Source: Catenulispora sp. GP43
GTDB lineage: Bacteria; Actinomycetota; Actinomycetes; Streptomycetales; Catenulisporaceae
Reading direction: 5' to 3'
NCBI RefSeq assembly: GCF_041260665.1
Contig: NZ_JBGCCT010000002.1
Coordinates: forward strand, 620,001 to 684,000
Length of the DNA: 64,000 nt
Position 1 is the first letter of the stretch. Each line of letters opens with the position of its first letter. The notes beneath the pieces were generated by a model. The model was not told the DNA's origin. It saw nothing but the letters and a program-made list of their open reading frames with translations, and made no database searches. Made by a program: the position numbers and the translations under genes. Of the stretch, positions 42,880 to 53,411 are shown piece after piece.

Positions 42880-45282
42880 GTGACACGCCTTTCTCGAGCC
42901 GCGCAACGCAAGGGCCCGCTGTCCGCCAAGGACCTCGACGCCATCAATGCCTACTGGCGCGCCGCCAACTATCTGTCGGTGGGCCAGATCTACCTGCTGG
43001 ACAACCCACTGATGCGCCGGCCGCTGAGCCTGGACGACGTCAAGCCGCGGCTGCTGGGCCACTGGGGCACCACGCCGGGGCTGAACTTCATCTACGCGCA
43101 CATGAACCGGGTCATCAAGGCCCGCGACCTGGACGCCATCTACGTCGCCGGTCCCGGGCACGGCGGCCCCGGCGTGCTGGCGAACGTCTATCTGGAGGGC
43201 ACCTACAGCGAGGTCTATCCGGGGATCGGCCGGGACGAGGACGGGATGCGCAAGCTGTTCCGCCAGTTCTCGTTCCCCGGCGGCGTGCCCTCGCACGTCG
43301 CGCCGGAGACCCCGGGCTCGATCCACGAGGGCGGCGAGCTGGGCTACTCCCTGGTGCACGCGTACGGCGCCGCGTTCGACAACCCCGACCTGCTGGTCTG
43401 CGCGGTGGTCGGCGACGGCGAGGCGGAGACCGGGCCGCTGGCCGGGTCCTGGCACTCGAACAAGTTCGTGAACCCGGTGCGCGACGGCACCGTGCTGCCG
43501 ATCCTGCATCTGAACGGCTACAAGATCGCCAACCCGACCGTGCTGTCCCGCATCCCGCAGGCCGAGCTGGAGCAGCTGATGCGCGGCTACGGGTACGAGC
43601 CGTTCACCGTCGTCGGCGAGGAGGGCGCGGACCCGCTGGAGGCGCACCAGGCGATGGCCGCGACGCTGGACGAGATGCTCGACCGCATCGCGGACATCCG
43701 GACACGGGCGGCCAGGGGCAAGGACGGCGGCGCGCGCCCGGCCTGGCCGATGCTGATCCTGCGCACGCCGAAGGGCTGGACCGGCCCGAAGACGGTGGAC
43801 GGCAAGCGCACGGAGGACTCCTGGCGCTCGCACCAGGTCCCGATGGCGAACGTGCACACCAATCCGGCGCATTTGAAGGTGCTGGAGGAGTGGATGCGCT
43901 CCTACCGTCCCGAGGAGTTGTTCGACCCGGCCGGCGCGCTGATGCCGGAGCTGGCCGCACTCGCGCCCTCCGGCGACCGGCGGATGGGCGCCAACCCGCA
44001 CGCCAACGGCGGCATCCTGCTGCGGGACCTGAAGATGCCGGACTTCCGCGACTACGCGGTCGATCCCCTGGGCCACGGCATCGAGCACGCCGAGTCCACC
44101 AAGGTCCTGGGCACTTTCCTGCGCGACATCATGACCGACAGCTCGGGGGCCGACAACTTCCGGGTCTTCGGGCCCGACGAGACGGCGTCCAACCGGCTGC
44201 AGGCGCTGTTCGAGGCGACCGGCCGCATGTGGAACGCCGAGACGGTGCCGTGGGACGACGAGCACCTGTCGGTGGACGGCCGGGTCCTGGAGCCACTGAG
44301 CGAGCACATGTGCCAGGGCTGGCTGGAGGGCTACCTGCTGACCGGGCGGCACGGGCTCTTCTCGTGCTACGAGGCGTTCATCCACATCGTCGACTCGATG
44401 TTCAACCAGCACGCGAAGTGGCTGAAGACGACCCGCCACATCCCCTGGCGCGCGCCGATCGCCTCGCTGAACTACCTGCTGACCTCGCACGTGTGGCGCC
44501 AGGACCACAACGGCTTCTCGCACCAGGACCCGGGCTTCATCGACCACGTGGTGAACAAGAAGGCCGACGTGATCCGCGTGTACCTGCCGCCGGACGCGAA
44601 CACCCTGCTGTCCGTGGCGGACCACTGCCTGCGCTCGCGGGACTACGTGAACGTCATCGTGGCCGGCAAGCAGCCGCAGCTGCAGTACCTGTCGATGGAC
44701 CAGGCGATCGTGCACTGCACCCGCGGCATCGGCATCTGGGAGTGGGCCTCCACCGACGGCGACGGCGAACCGGACCTGGTGATGGGCTGCGCCGGCGACG
44801 TCCCCACGATGGAGACCCTGGCGGCGGTGGACATCCTGCGCCAGCACTTCCCGGACCTGAAGATCCGGGTGGTGAACGTCGTGGACCTGATGCGCCTGCA
44901 AGGCAGCGACGAGCACCCGCACGGCCTGTCCGACAAGGAGTTCGACGCCCTGTTCACCACGGCGAAGCCGGTGATCTTCACCTACCACGGCTACCCCTGG
45001 CTGATCCACAGGCTGACCTACCGCCGCACCAACCACGTGAACTTCCACGTCCGCGGCTACAAGGAGGAGGGCACCACCACCACACCCTTCGACATGGCGA
45101 TGCTGAACGACATCGACCGCTTCCACCTCGCCATCGACGCCATCGACCGGGTCCCGGACCTCGCCGAGCGCGCCGGGCACGTCCGGCAGCAGCTGCTGGA
45201 CGCGCGGCTGAAGGCGCGGCAGTACACGCGGGAGTTCGGGGAGGACGACCCGGCGATTTCGGGGTGGGTGTGGCCCTATTAG
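42880..45282 (+). CDS. xfp: Xylulose-5-phosphate/fructose-6-phosphate phosphoketolase
   Basis: An 800-residue thiamine-diphosphate enzyme that splits Xu5P or F6P to acetyl phosphate plus GAP or E4P. Family blocks are [29 protein letters not shown], the phosphoketolase signature [23 protein letters not shown], the ThDP motif [20 protein letters not shown] and [26 protein letters not shown]. The GTG at 42880 is preferred by length. Divergent from pta-ackA, so the acetyl phosphate produced can go to acetate plus ATP or to acetyl-CoA. Confidence 0.95.
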   Translation: MTRLSRAAQRKGPLSAKDLDAINAYWRAANYLSVGQIYLLDNPLMRRPLSLDDVKPRLLGHWGTTPGLNFIYAHMNRVIKARDLDAIYVAGPGHGGPGVLANVYLEGTYSEVYPGIGRDEDGMRKLFRQFSFPGGVPSHVAPETPGSIHEGGELGYSLVHAYGAAFDNPDLLVCAVVGDGEAETGPLAGSWHSNKFVNPVRDGTVLPILHLNGYKIANPTVLSRIPQAELEQLMRGYGYEPFTVVGEEGADPLEAHQAMAATLDEMLDRIADIRTRAARGKDGGARPAWPMLILRTPKGWTGPKTVDGKRTEDSWRSHQVPMANVHTNPAHLKVLEEWMRSYRPEELFDPAGALMPELAALAPSGDRRMGANPHANGGILLRDLKMPDFRDYAVDPLGHGIEHAESTKVLGTFLRDIMTDSSGADNFRVFGPDETASNRLQALFEATGRMWNAETVPWDDEHLSVDGRVLEPLSEHMCQGWLEGYLLTGRHGLFSCYEAFIHIVDSMFNQHAKWLKTTRHIPWRAPIASLNYLLTSHVWRQDHNGFSHQDPGFIDHVVNKKADVIRVYLPPDANTLLSVADHCLRSRDYVNVIVAGKQPQLQYLSMDQAIVHCTRGIGIWEWASTDGDGEPDLVMGCAGDVPTMETLAAVDILRQHFPDLKIRVVNVVDLMRLQGSDEHPHGLSDKEFDALFTTAKPVIFTYHGYPWLIHRLTYRRTNHVNFHVRGYKEEGTTTTPFDMAMLNDIDRFHLAIDAIDRVPDLAERAGHVRQQLLDARLKARQYTREFGEDDPAISGWVWPY

Positions 45283-45299
45283 GGGCACGGTTTGGAGTG

Positions 45300-45328
45300 G
45301 CGGCCCGGGGTTTTGCGGCTCGGGCCGC
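45300..45328 (+). terminator. Terminator-like hairpin after xfp
   Basis: GCGGCCCG and CGGGCCGC form an 8-bp stem around a 13-nt T-containing loop, starting 17 nt after the xfp stop. Confidence 0.5.
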
Positions 45329-45350
45329 TTCGCGTTGTAGGTTCGGTGGC

Positions 45351-45619
45351 GTGGCGAACCTCGTCTATCCCTACGTCGGGCCCGCCGACATCAGGGCGAT
45401 GGTCGCCCAGTCTCCGGCCGGAACCGCGCCTCGGCCCTGGACCGCCTCGGCGTGACGCGCCCCGCCGCCTTCACCACCGAAATCCTGTTCCGCCGCTGTA
45501 CCGGCTGCGGCGAGATCAACATCGTCCGCGACGGCGACCCCTTCTGCGTCTTCTGCGACGCCGACCTGCCGCCCTCCTGGAACATCAGCACGCAGATTTC
45601 ACCCGATCCCCTGGTTTGA
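45351..45619 (+). pseudogene. Decayed zinc-ribbon protein gene with internal deletion and frameshift
   Basis: The first frame (GTG 45351, stop 45455) begins VANLVYPYVGPADIRAMVAQSPAG, a start I know from a longer actinobacterial family of roughly 150-200 residues. A second frame (to 45619) carries what looks like the C-terminus of the same family: SALDRLGVTRPAAF, RRCTGCGEINIV, FCVFCDADLPPSWN, with a Cys4 zinc ribbon. The middle of the protein is missing and the frame changes near 45424-45440. The second part may still be expressed from a GTG at 45452 as a 55-residue zinc-ribbon peptide. Family recall, not a search, supports the pseudogene call. Confidence 0.55.
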
Positions 45620-47872
<2,253 letters not shown>

Positions 47873-47948
47873 TCTGCTCCGCTGTGGTGGCACGCACGAC
47901 CCGGGGCCGGCGCGAACCAGGCGGCCGCGCCCGGGGTCCCGCGGGCAC

Positions 47949-49106
47949 CTACCCGCCGAACACCCCGCCGGCCCCGAACACCACCTCCGCGAACCGCTCC
48001 CCGATCAGCCGATACCCGGCCGGCGTCGGGTGCAGCCCCTCGCCGAGGTACTCGTCGGCCTCGTCCGGCCCCAGCAGCCGCCGGCCGTCCAGGTAGTGGA
48101 TGTTCGGGTCCTGCTTCGCCCGCTCCGTCACGATCCGCGCCAGCTCGCGCCGCACCACCTCGAGCGTCAGCGCCCCGGCGGCCACCGTCGCCGGGGCGCC
48201 GGTCGCGATGAACACGTCGTCGCGCCAGACCGTCGGGCCCGGCGTCCGCTCCAGGGCCGGGCAGGCGATCGGCGAGATGATGAGCAGTGGCGTGTCCGGG
48301 TGTCCCTCGCGGACCGTGTCGAGGAAGCCGTGGATCGTCGGGCCGAGGGTGCGCAGGACGTAGGCGGCCTTGGCGGTGAAGTTGATGCCCAGCTTCAGGC
48401 TGATCAGGTCGGCCTCGGCGTCGCGGATCGAGCGCGCGACGAACGGGTCCAGGTAACAGTTCCCTGCCAGGCCGAGGTTCACCGGGTCCACGTCGGCCGC
48501 CCGGGCCGCGATCACCGGCCACACGCCCAGCGGGGAGTCGGCCTCGTTGCACTGGCTGATCGAGCTGCCATGGTGCAGCCACACCCGGCGGCCGGTCGGG
48601 GCCGGCGGTTCGGCCTCGGCGTCCGCGCGCAGCGCCACGAGCTCGGTCTTCACCCACTGCGGCAGCCAGATCTCGATCTCCTTCAGGCCGGTCGGCAGCG
48701 CTGCGAAGCGCACCGTCGAGGGCCGGCCGGCGACGAAGCCGGCCTCGGCGAAGGTCTGGTCCAGCAACAGCGCGTTGCCCACCGGGGCGCGCACGGGTTC
48801 GCCGACGGCGGCGCCGTCGCACGTGATCTCGAAGGTCCCGGCGTCGTCCGGGTGGGGCTCGTTCTCCGCCATCATCGACACCGTGGTCAGCACGTCCAGC
48901 TCGACCACCGTGGCCGCGCTCCGGAACGCCACGCGTACCCCGGATCCGGCCGTGGCCTGCCGCTGCATCGACACGTCCGACTGCGCGATGGTCCACTCCG
49001 GCAGCCGTCGCGGCAACACACCGACCTCGGTCGGGACGACCTCCAGCGCTCCGCGGATCTCGGCCGGCCCGTCGATGAGCGGCACCTGCCGCAGCGCGTC
49101 TGTCAT
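47949..49106 (-). CDS. GDSL/SGNH-family hydrolase, two-domain
   Basis: A 385-residue esterase-like protein. The N-terminal ~170 residues form a beta-rich accessory domain. The SGNH domain follows: block I as VWLHHGSSISQC (Ser), block II NLGLAGNCYLD (Gly), block III LKLGINFTA (Asn) and block V GLHPTPAGYRLI (Asp-x-x-His replaced by Leu-His-Pro-Thr context, His retained). No signal peptide, so cytoplasmic. Substrate unknown. Convergent with geoA. Confidence 0.88.
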   Translation of the reverse strand: MTDALRQVPLIDGPAEIRGALEVVPTEVGVLPRRLPEWTIAQSDVSMQRQATAGSGVRVAFRSAATVVELDVLTTVSMMAENEPHPDDAGTFEITCDGAAVGEPVRAPVGNALLLDQTFAEAGFVAGRPSTVRFAALPTGLKEIEIWLPQWVKTELVALRADAEAEPPAPTGRRVWLHHGSSISQCNEADSPLGVWPVIAARAADVDPVNLGLAGNCYLDPFVARSIRDAEADLISLKLGINFTAKAAYVLRTLGPTIHGFLDTVREGHPDTPLLIISPIACPALERTPGPTVWRDDVFIATGAPATVAAGALTLEVVRRELARIVTERAKQDPNIHYLDGRRLLGPDEADEYLGEGLHPTPAGYRLIGERFAEVVFGAGGVFGG

Positions 49107-49113
49107 GGCGGCG

Positions 49114-49119
49114 AGGGTA
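49114..49119 (-). promoter_or_regulatory. -10 box of the SGNH hydrolase gene, leaderless layout
   Basis: TACCCT on the minus strand is followed by 7 nt and the ATG at 49106. Confidence 0.42.
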
Positions 49120-49225
49120 ACAGGGAAGATCGCCGACGGGCGCGGGAATTAGGGGGCCAGCCCTACCCCCACACGGGTGGCAGCTCACTGACCTGCGCGC
49201 CCCCGGCTCGGCCATCGTGGAGCCC

Positions 49226-49984
49226 ATGCGAAAGACGTCAGCTCTCCTCGCGGCCGCGGGTATCGCCGCCGCCACCGTCGCCATGCCGGTCGCCGCGAAC
49301 GCCGCGAGCACCACGAACGCCACGACCAACGGGCCCGCCACGGCCGCCGCAGCCACCCCGACCGGATCCGTCGCCATACCGACCTTCGACTACAGCGACT
49401 GCCCGCAGCTGCCCGCCGGCGTCGACCCCGCCAAGTGGCGCTGCGAAGTCCTGGTCGCCGAGGGCACGGCCACCATCGGCGGCGCCGCGCTCCCCTTCGA
49501 CTTCACCGCCGTCACCCACGCCGAGGGCCCGATGCCCGACGGCACCCCCGGCCAGGTCTTCGGCGGCTTCCACGCCGCGCGCCTGCCGGTCCCGGGACGC
49601 CAGTCCGGCGGCGGCCACGGCCCGAAGCTGTGGATGCGGCCGCACCTGACCGCCGCCCCGGACTTCTACAGCCAGACCGGCGCGATGAGCCTCACCTTCC
49701 AGCTCACCGGCCCGCGCCTGGGCCGGGGCTGCTCGATCGGCACCGACGCGGCGCCGGTCCAGGTCGCCGCCGCGCGGGTCCCGGGCACCACGAACTGGCT
49801 GTCGCAGAACCCGCCGATCATCACCTTCCAGGTCCTGGACCAGACCTTCACCGTGCCGGAGGTGAGCGGCTGCGGCCGGGCGGCCGGGGAGCTGAACCGC
49901 CGCTTCGGCCTGCCTTCGCCCTCGGGCGCCAACCGGCTCAGCGGGACCGCGTTCTACTCCTTCAAGACCTACGACCAGCTCTAG
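49226..49984 (+). CDS. Secreted protein of unknown function
   Basis: A 252-residue exported protein. Residues 1-27 are a signal peptide (MRKTSALLAAAGIAAATVAM to ANAAS), followed by a Thr/Ala-rich linker. The mature part has four Cys that could form two disulfides (SDCPQLP, WRCEV, RGCSIG, SGCGRAAG). The segment LTFQLTGPRLGRGCSIGTD looks beta-rich. I do not recognise the family beyond general actinobacterial secreted proteins. Confidence 0.75.
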   Translation: MRKTSALLAAAGIAAATVAMPVAANAASTTNATTNGPATAAAATPTGSVAIPTFDYSDCPQLPAGVDPAKWRCEVLVAEGTATIGGAALPFDFTAVTHAEGPMPDGTPGQVFGGFHAARLPVPGRQSGGGHGPKLWMRPHLTAAPDFYSQTGAMSLTFQLTGPRLGRGCSIGTDAAPVQVAAARVPGTTNWLSQNPPIITFQVLDQTFTVPEVSGCGRAAGELNRRFGLPSPSGANRLSGTAFYSFKTYDQL

Positions 49985-50000
49985 AAACCCTTACCGGGCC

Positions 50001-50891
50001 TCAGCCGAGCTCCAGCGTCGTCATCCCGAACACCCTGCCGTGGTCCACCTCGCGCACCGGCCCGGTGTACATCCGGGCCACCTCGAAGGACGGCTCCAGG
50101 CCCAGCGCGCCGACCATCGCCAGCGCCTCGCGGTTGGTCTCCGGCACGTCGATCACGATCCGCGCCGCCCCGCTGCGGCCCGCCCCGCCGCGCCCGGTGA
50201 ACCCCGGGTCGCCGGCGGCCCCGGCGACCAGCGCGTCGAGGATCACCTCGGCGAAGACGCGGGAGTCGGCGAACAGCGGGCCGACGCGGTGGCCGTCGTG
50301 GGCCGCGCGCAGCACGCCGTAGCCGACGAGCCGGCCGTCCACGATCAGGGCCCTGCCGATGTGCCCGGGCGCGGCGAACCACTCGCGCAGGAACACCGGG
50401 CGCGGTGCCGGGAAGCACAGCGCGTCGTAGTCGGCGACCTCGCCGAAGCCGGCCTGGGCCAGCGGCACCGCGGCCGCCGGGCCCGAGCCGTCGGAGGTCA
50501 GGCCGCCGACGAAGCGCACGGTGCGATGCGCGTCCGTGAAGCCCGACTTCCGGTATTTGTCCTGCTGCGCGAGAACCCCGTCGAGCCCGACGGTGCGCGC
50601 GCCGGCCCGCGGCAGCGCCGCCTTCCACGTGGCCAGGCCGTGGCCGCGGCCGCGGAACTCCGGCTTGACCAGGTACAGCCCGAGGAAGGAGAAGGCGTCG
50701 CCGTAGTTCACCACGGACACCGCCGACACCGGCTCCCCCCCGATCCGCCCGACGAAGAAGCCCTCGGGGTCCTGCGCGAGGAAGCAGGGTCCGTCGTGGT
50801 CTCCGGGGTTCCATCCCTCGTCGGCGCACCAGCCCTGGATGAGGGGCCAGTCGGCCAGGGACGCGCGCGTGATCTGCAGGCTGTCCGTCAT
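50001..50891 (-). CDS. Two-domain GNAT family acetyltransferase
   Basis: A 296-residue protein with two GNAT-type halves. The first holds the acetyl-CoA motif YLVKPEFRGRGHGLATWKAAL (about residues 73-93). The second, from about residue 160, resembles the GNAT C-terminal domain of YitH/Rv-type proteins (AAPGHIGRALIVDGRLVGYGVLR) and probably binds substrate. Substrate unknown. Convergent with the secreted protein gene and divergent from the nitroreductase-like gene. Confidence 0.85.
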   Translation of the reverse strand: MTDSLQITRASLADWPLIQGWCADEGWNPGDHDGPCFLAQDPEGFFVGRIGGEPVSAVSVVNYGDAFSFLGLYLVKPEFRGRGHGLATWKAALPRAGARTVGLDGVLAQQDKYRKSGFTDAHRTVRFVGGLTSDGSGPAAAVPLAQAGFGEVADYDALCFPAPRPVFLREWFAAPGHIGRALIVDGRLVGYGVLRAAHDGHRVGPLFADSRVFAEVILDALVAGAAGDPGFTGRGGAGRSGAARIVIDVPETNREALAMVGALGLEPSFEVARMYTGPVREVDHGRVFGMTTLELG

Positions 50892-50975
50892 GGCAACATC
50901 TTTGCGTGCCGGGACCGCCGTACCGGGTGCGACACGCGGGCCCCGGCCGGGCACCTCGGATGCCATGATGAGGCC

Positions 50976-51470
50976 ATGACCAACCCGTGGAACGCCCTCG
51001 TCACGCGTCTGGGCCGCCAGAAGTGGTTCGCGGCCGCCTTCAAGGGAGTGGCCCCGCACGTGGACCGCTTCCTGGGCCGGGCCACCGGCGGCCGGGTGTT
51101 CATGCTCACCGGCACCGGGCTTCCGACGCTGCTGCTGACCACCACCGGCCGCAAGTCCGGCCAGCAGCGCACGGTGCCGCTGCTCTACGCGCGCCACGAG
51201 GGCGCGCTGCTGGTGGTCGGCTCGAACTGGGGCCAGGAGCAGAACCCGGCGTGGGCGCTGAACCTGCTGGCGAACCCGGAGGCGTCGGTCGCGGTCCGCG
51301 GGGCGTCCGGGCCGGTGCGTGCCCGCGTCCTGGAGGGCGAGGAGCGCGAACTGGTCTGGAACACGATCCTGACGAAGAACTGGCCGGGCTACGAGAACTA
51401 CGCCGAGCGCTCCGGCCGGCACATCAACATCTTCGCGCTGGAACCGGTGAAGAAGACCACGGCCGCCTGA
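50976..51470 (+). CDS. Deazaflavin (F420)-dependent nitroreductase family protein
   Basis: A 164-residue split-barrel protein of the Ddn family. The core GLPTLLLTTTGRKSGQQRTVPLLYA, then VGSNWGQEQNPAWALNLLANPEA, is the family hallmark. Such proteins bind F420 or similar cofactors and reduce quinones or nitro compounds. The ATG at 50976 opens MTNPWNALV. Its stop overlaps the next gene's start (TGATG). Confidence 0.88.
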   Translation: MTNPWNALVTRLGRQKWFAAAFKGVAPHVDRFLGRATGGRVFMLTGTGLPTLLLTTTGRKSGQQRTVPLLYARHEGALLVVGSNWGQEQNPAWALNLLANPEASVAVRGASGPVRARVLEGEERELVWNTILTKNWPGYENYAERSGRHINIFALEPVKKTTAA

Positions 51471-52588
51471 TGAGCGTCCGCACGCTGAGCGAGCGCGAAC
51501 TCAACCGCGCCACGCTCGACCGGCAGCTGCTGTTGCGACGCTCGGACATGGACGCGGCGCAAGCCGTGGAACACCTGGTCGGTCTCCAGACGCAGATCCC
51601 GCCGAACCACTATGTGGGACTGTGGTCGCGCCTGACGGACTTCGACGCGCAGGACTTCTCACAGCGTTTCGAGGACCGCGAGTTCGTCCGCATCAGCCTC
51701 CAGCGTTCGACGATCCACACGGTGACCGCGCGGGACTGTCTGCCGCTGCGTCACCTGCTCCAGCCGGTCCAGGACCGGAGCCTTAAGGGCGCCTTCGGGA
51801 AGCGTCTGCAGGGCATCGACCTGGCAGAGCTTTCACAGCGCGCACGGAAGTTCGTCGAGCAGGAGCCGCGCACGTTCAACGACCTCGGCACCCTGCTGGC
51901 GGAGTCCTATCCCGGGCACGACGTCCAGGCGCTCGGCGTCGCGGCGCGCAACAACCTCGCGCTGGTTCAGGTGACCCCGCGCGGGTTGTGGCAGCAGGGC
52001 GGACTGGCGAAGCACACTACGGCGGAGCACTGGTTGGGAAACGCTAAAGCGGTTCCCGCTATGCAAGCCGAGGACATGGTCCTGCGCTATCTCACAGCGT
52101 TCGGACCTGCCTCGGTCATGGACGCCCAGAGCTGGAGCGGACTCACCGGTTTGCGCGAAGTGTTCGAGAAGCTCCGGGCGAACCTCGTGGTCTTCCGGAG
52201 TGAATCCGGGACCGAACTGTTCGACCTGCCGGACGCGCCGCGTCCCGGGGAAGACGTGCCGGCTCCCGCACGGTTCCTCCCGGACTACGACAACGTATTC
52301 ATCGGGCACAAGGACCGCGCCCGCATCAACGACCCGCGGGTACCCAAGGAGAGGGTTTTCTCGGGCAACACGCCGATCTCCACCTTCACCATGGACGGAT
52401 GGATCCGCGGAGTGTGGAAGCTGGAGACGGACAAGAAGCGCACTAAGGGGACCATGAATCTGACTCCCTTGGTGCCGGCCACCAAGGCCCAGCGCGCGGA
52501 TCTGGAATCCGAAGGAGCCAGGTTGCTGGAATTCCTGGCGCCCGGGGCCGATCATGATGTGCGATGGCATGAGGACGAGAACGGTTGA
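51470..52588 (+). CDS. Winged-helix DNA-binding domain protein (HTH_42 / YcaQ-AlkX-like)
   Basis: A 372-residue protein of the HTH_42 family. It opens LSERELNRATLDRQLLLRR followed by AVEHLVGLQTQIP, the characteristic start, and has YLTAFGPASVMDAQSWSGL and LPDYDNVFIGHKDRARI further on. Related E. coli YcaQ is a DNA glycosylase for cross-links, so DNA repair is possible. The ATG at 51470 overlaps the nitroreductase-like stop; codon use includes slightly more A/T third positions than neighbours. Confidence 0.85.
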   Translation: MSVRTLSERELNRATLDRQLLLRRSDMDAAQAVEHLVGLQTQIPPNHYVGLWSRLTDFDAQDFSQRFEDREFVRISLQRSTIHTVTARDCLPLRHLLQPVQDRSLKGAFGKRLQGIDLAELSQRARKFVEQEPRTFNDLGTLLAESYPGHDVQALGVAARNNLALVQVTPRGLWQQGGLAKHTTAEHWLGNAKAVPAMQAEDMVLRYLTAFGPASVMDAQSWSGLTGLREVFEKLRANLVVFRSESGTELFDLPDAPRPGEDVPAPARFLPDYDNVFIGHKDRARINDPRVPKERVFSGNTPISTFTMDGWIRGVWKLETDKKRTKGTMNLTPLVPATKAQRADLESEGARLLEFLAPGADHDVRWHEDENG

Positions 52589-52593
52589 ACCTT

Positions 52594-53310
52594 ATGAGAA
52601 CGCGTACAGCGCTGTGCGCTATGGCGGCCTCGACTGTGCTGCTGCTCGCCGTGGCCGGCTGCGGCGGCTCGTCGTCGGGCCCGAGCGCGGTGCCGGCGGC
52701 GGTGACATCCGGCACCGAGGCGGGCGGCGCTCCCGGTACGCCGTCCGCTCCGGCGTCGACGCCCTCGCAGCCGGCGGCGCCGTCGGCCCCCTCCAGCACC
52801 CCCAGCGTCGATCCGGGGACGCTGCCGCAGACCAAGGCCATGCCCACGGACACCGACCCGCAGTTCACGGCCGGGGTCAACGCCCTGTGGCAGGGCATCG
52901 TGGACGACGACCCGGCCGAGGCCATGCCGTTCTTCTTCCCGAAGAGCGCCTATCTCCAGGTGAAGGCCCTGTCCAACGCCGGGTCGGACTATGAGAACCG
53001 GCTCATCGGGTTCTACAAGCTCGACATCCACGCCGCGCACCGGCTGCTCGGCTCCGACGCCAAGGACGCGAAGCTGGTCGGGGTGAGCGTGCCGGCCAAG
53101 GCCGCGGAGTGGATCCTGCCGGGCGAGGAGACGAACAAACTGTCGTACTACCGCGTCTACGGATCGCGGCTGACCTATACCGCCGGCGGCAAGACGAAGT
53201 CCTTCGGGCTGTTCTCGCTGATCTCCTGGCGCGGGGAATGGTACGTCGTGCACTTCGGCCCGAACCCGCGGCCCAAGCCGATCGGGGTCGTCTACCAGCC
53301 TCGCGGCTGA
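52594..53310 (+). CDS. Putative lipoprotein
   Basis: A 238-residue exported protein. A short positive N-terminus (MRTRTA) and hydrophobic stretch end in a lipobox LAVAGC, so Cys would be lipidated. A Pro/Ser/Ala-rich linker (residues about 27-72) leads to a C-terminal globular domain (VNALWQGIVDDDPAEAMPFFFPKSAYLQVK to SWRGEWYVVHFGPNP). It follows the winged-helix gene closely; a TTG start overlapping that stop is possible, but the ATG at 52594 is preferred. Function unknown. Confidence 0.82.
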   Translation: MRTRTALCAMAASTVLLLAVAGCGGSSSGPSAVPAAVTSGTEAGGAPGTPSAPASTPSQPAAPSAPSSTPSVDPGTLPQTKAMPTDTDPQFTAGVNALWQGIVDDDPAEAMPFFFPKSAYLQVKALSNAGSDYENRLIGFYKLDIHAAHRLLGSDAKDAKLVGVSVPAKAAEWILPGEETNKLSYYRVYGSRLTYTAGGKTKSFGLFSLISWRGEWYVVHFGPNPRPKPIGVVYQPRG

Positions 53311-53374
53311 CCGGGTGCGTATACGGCCGGTGACCACCCCTTGACGCTCATCTGACACCCGCGCCTCGCCCTCA

Positions 53375-53397
53375 ACAGGCGCCGCGACGGCGCCTGT
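53375..53397. terminator. Perfect hairpin between the lipoprotein and GGDEF-EAL genes
   Basis: ACAGGCGCCG and CGGCGCCTGT form a 10-bp stem with a 3-nt loop, 65 nt after the lipoprotein stop and 14 nt before the next start. It may terminate the first gene or hide the start region of the second. Confidence 0.5.
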
Positions 53398-53411
53398 GAC
53401 AGCTTTGAGGC

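Noticed and set aside
40660-45288. A single 1542-codon minus-strand frame covering pta and the region opposite xfp
   Set aside because: Only the part up to 42813 encodes a known protein; upstream it is the antisense of phosphoketolase.
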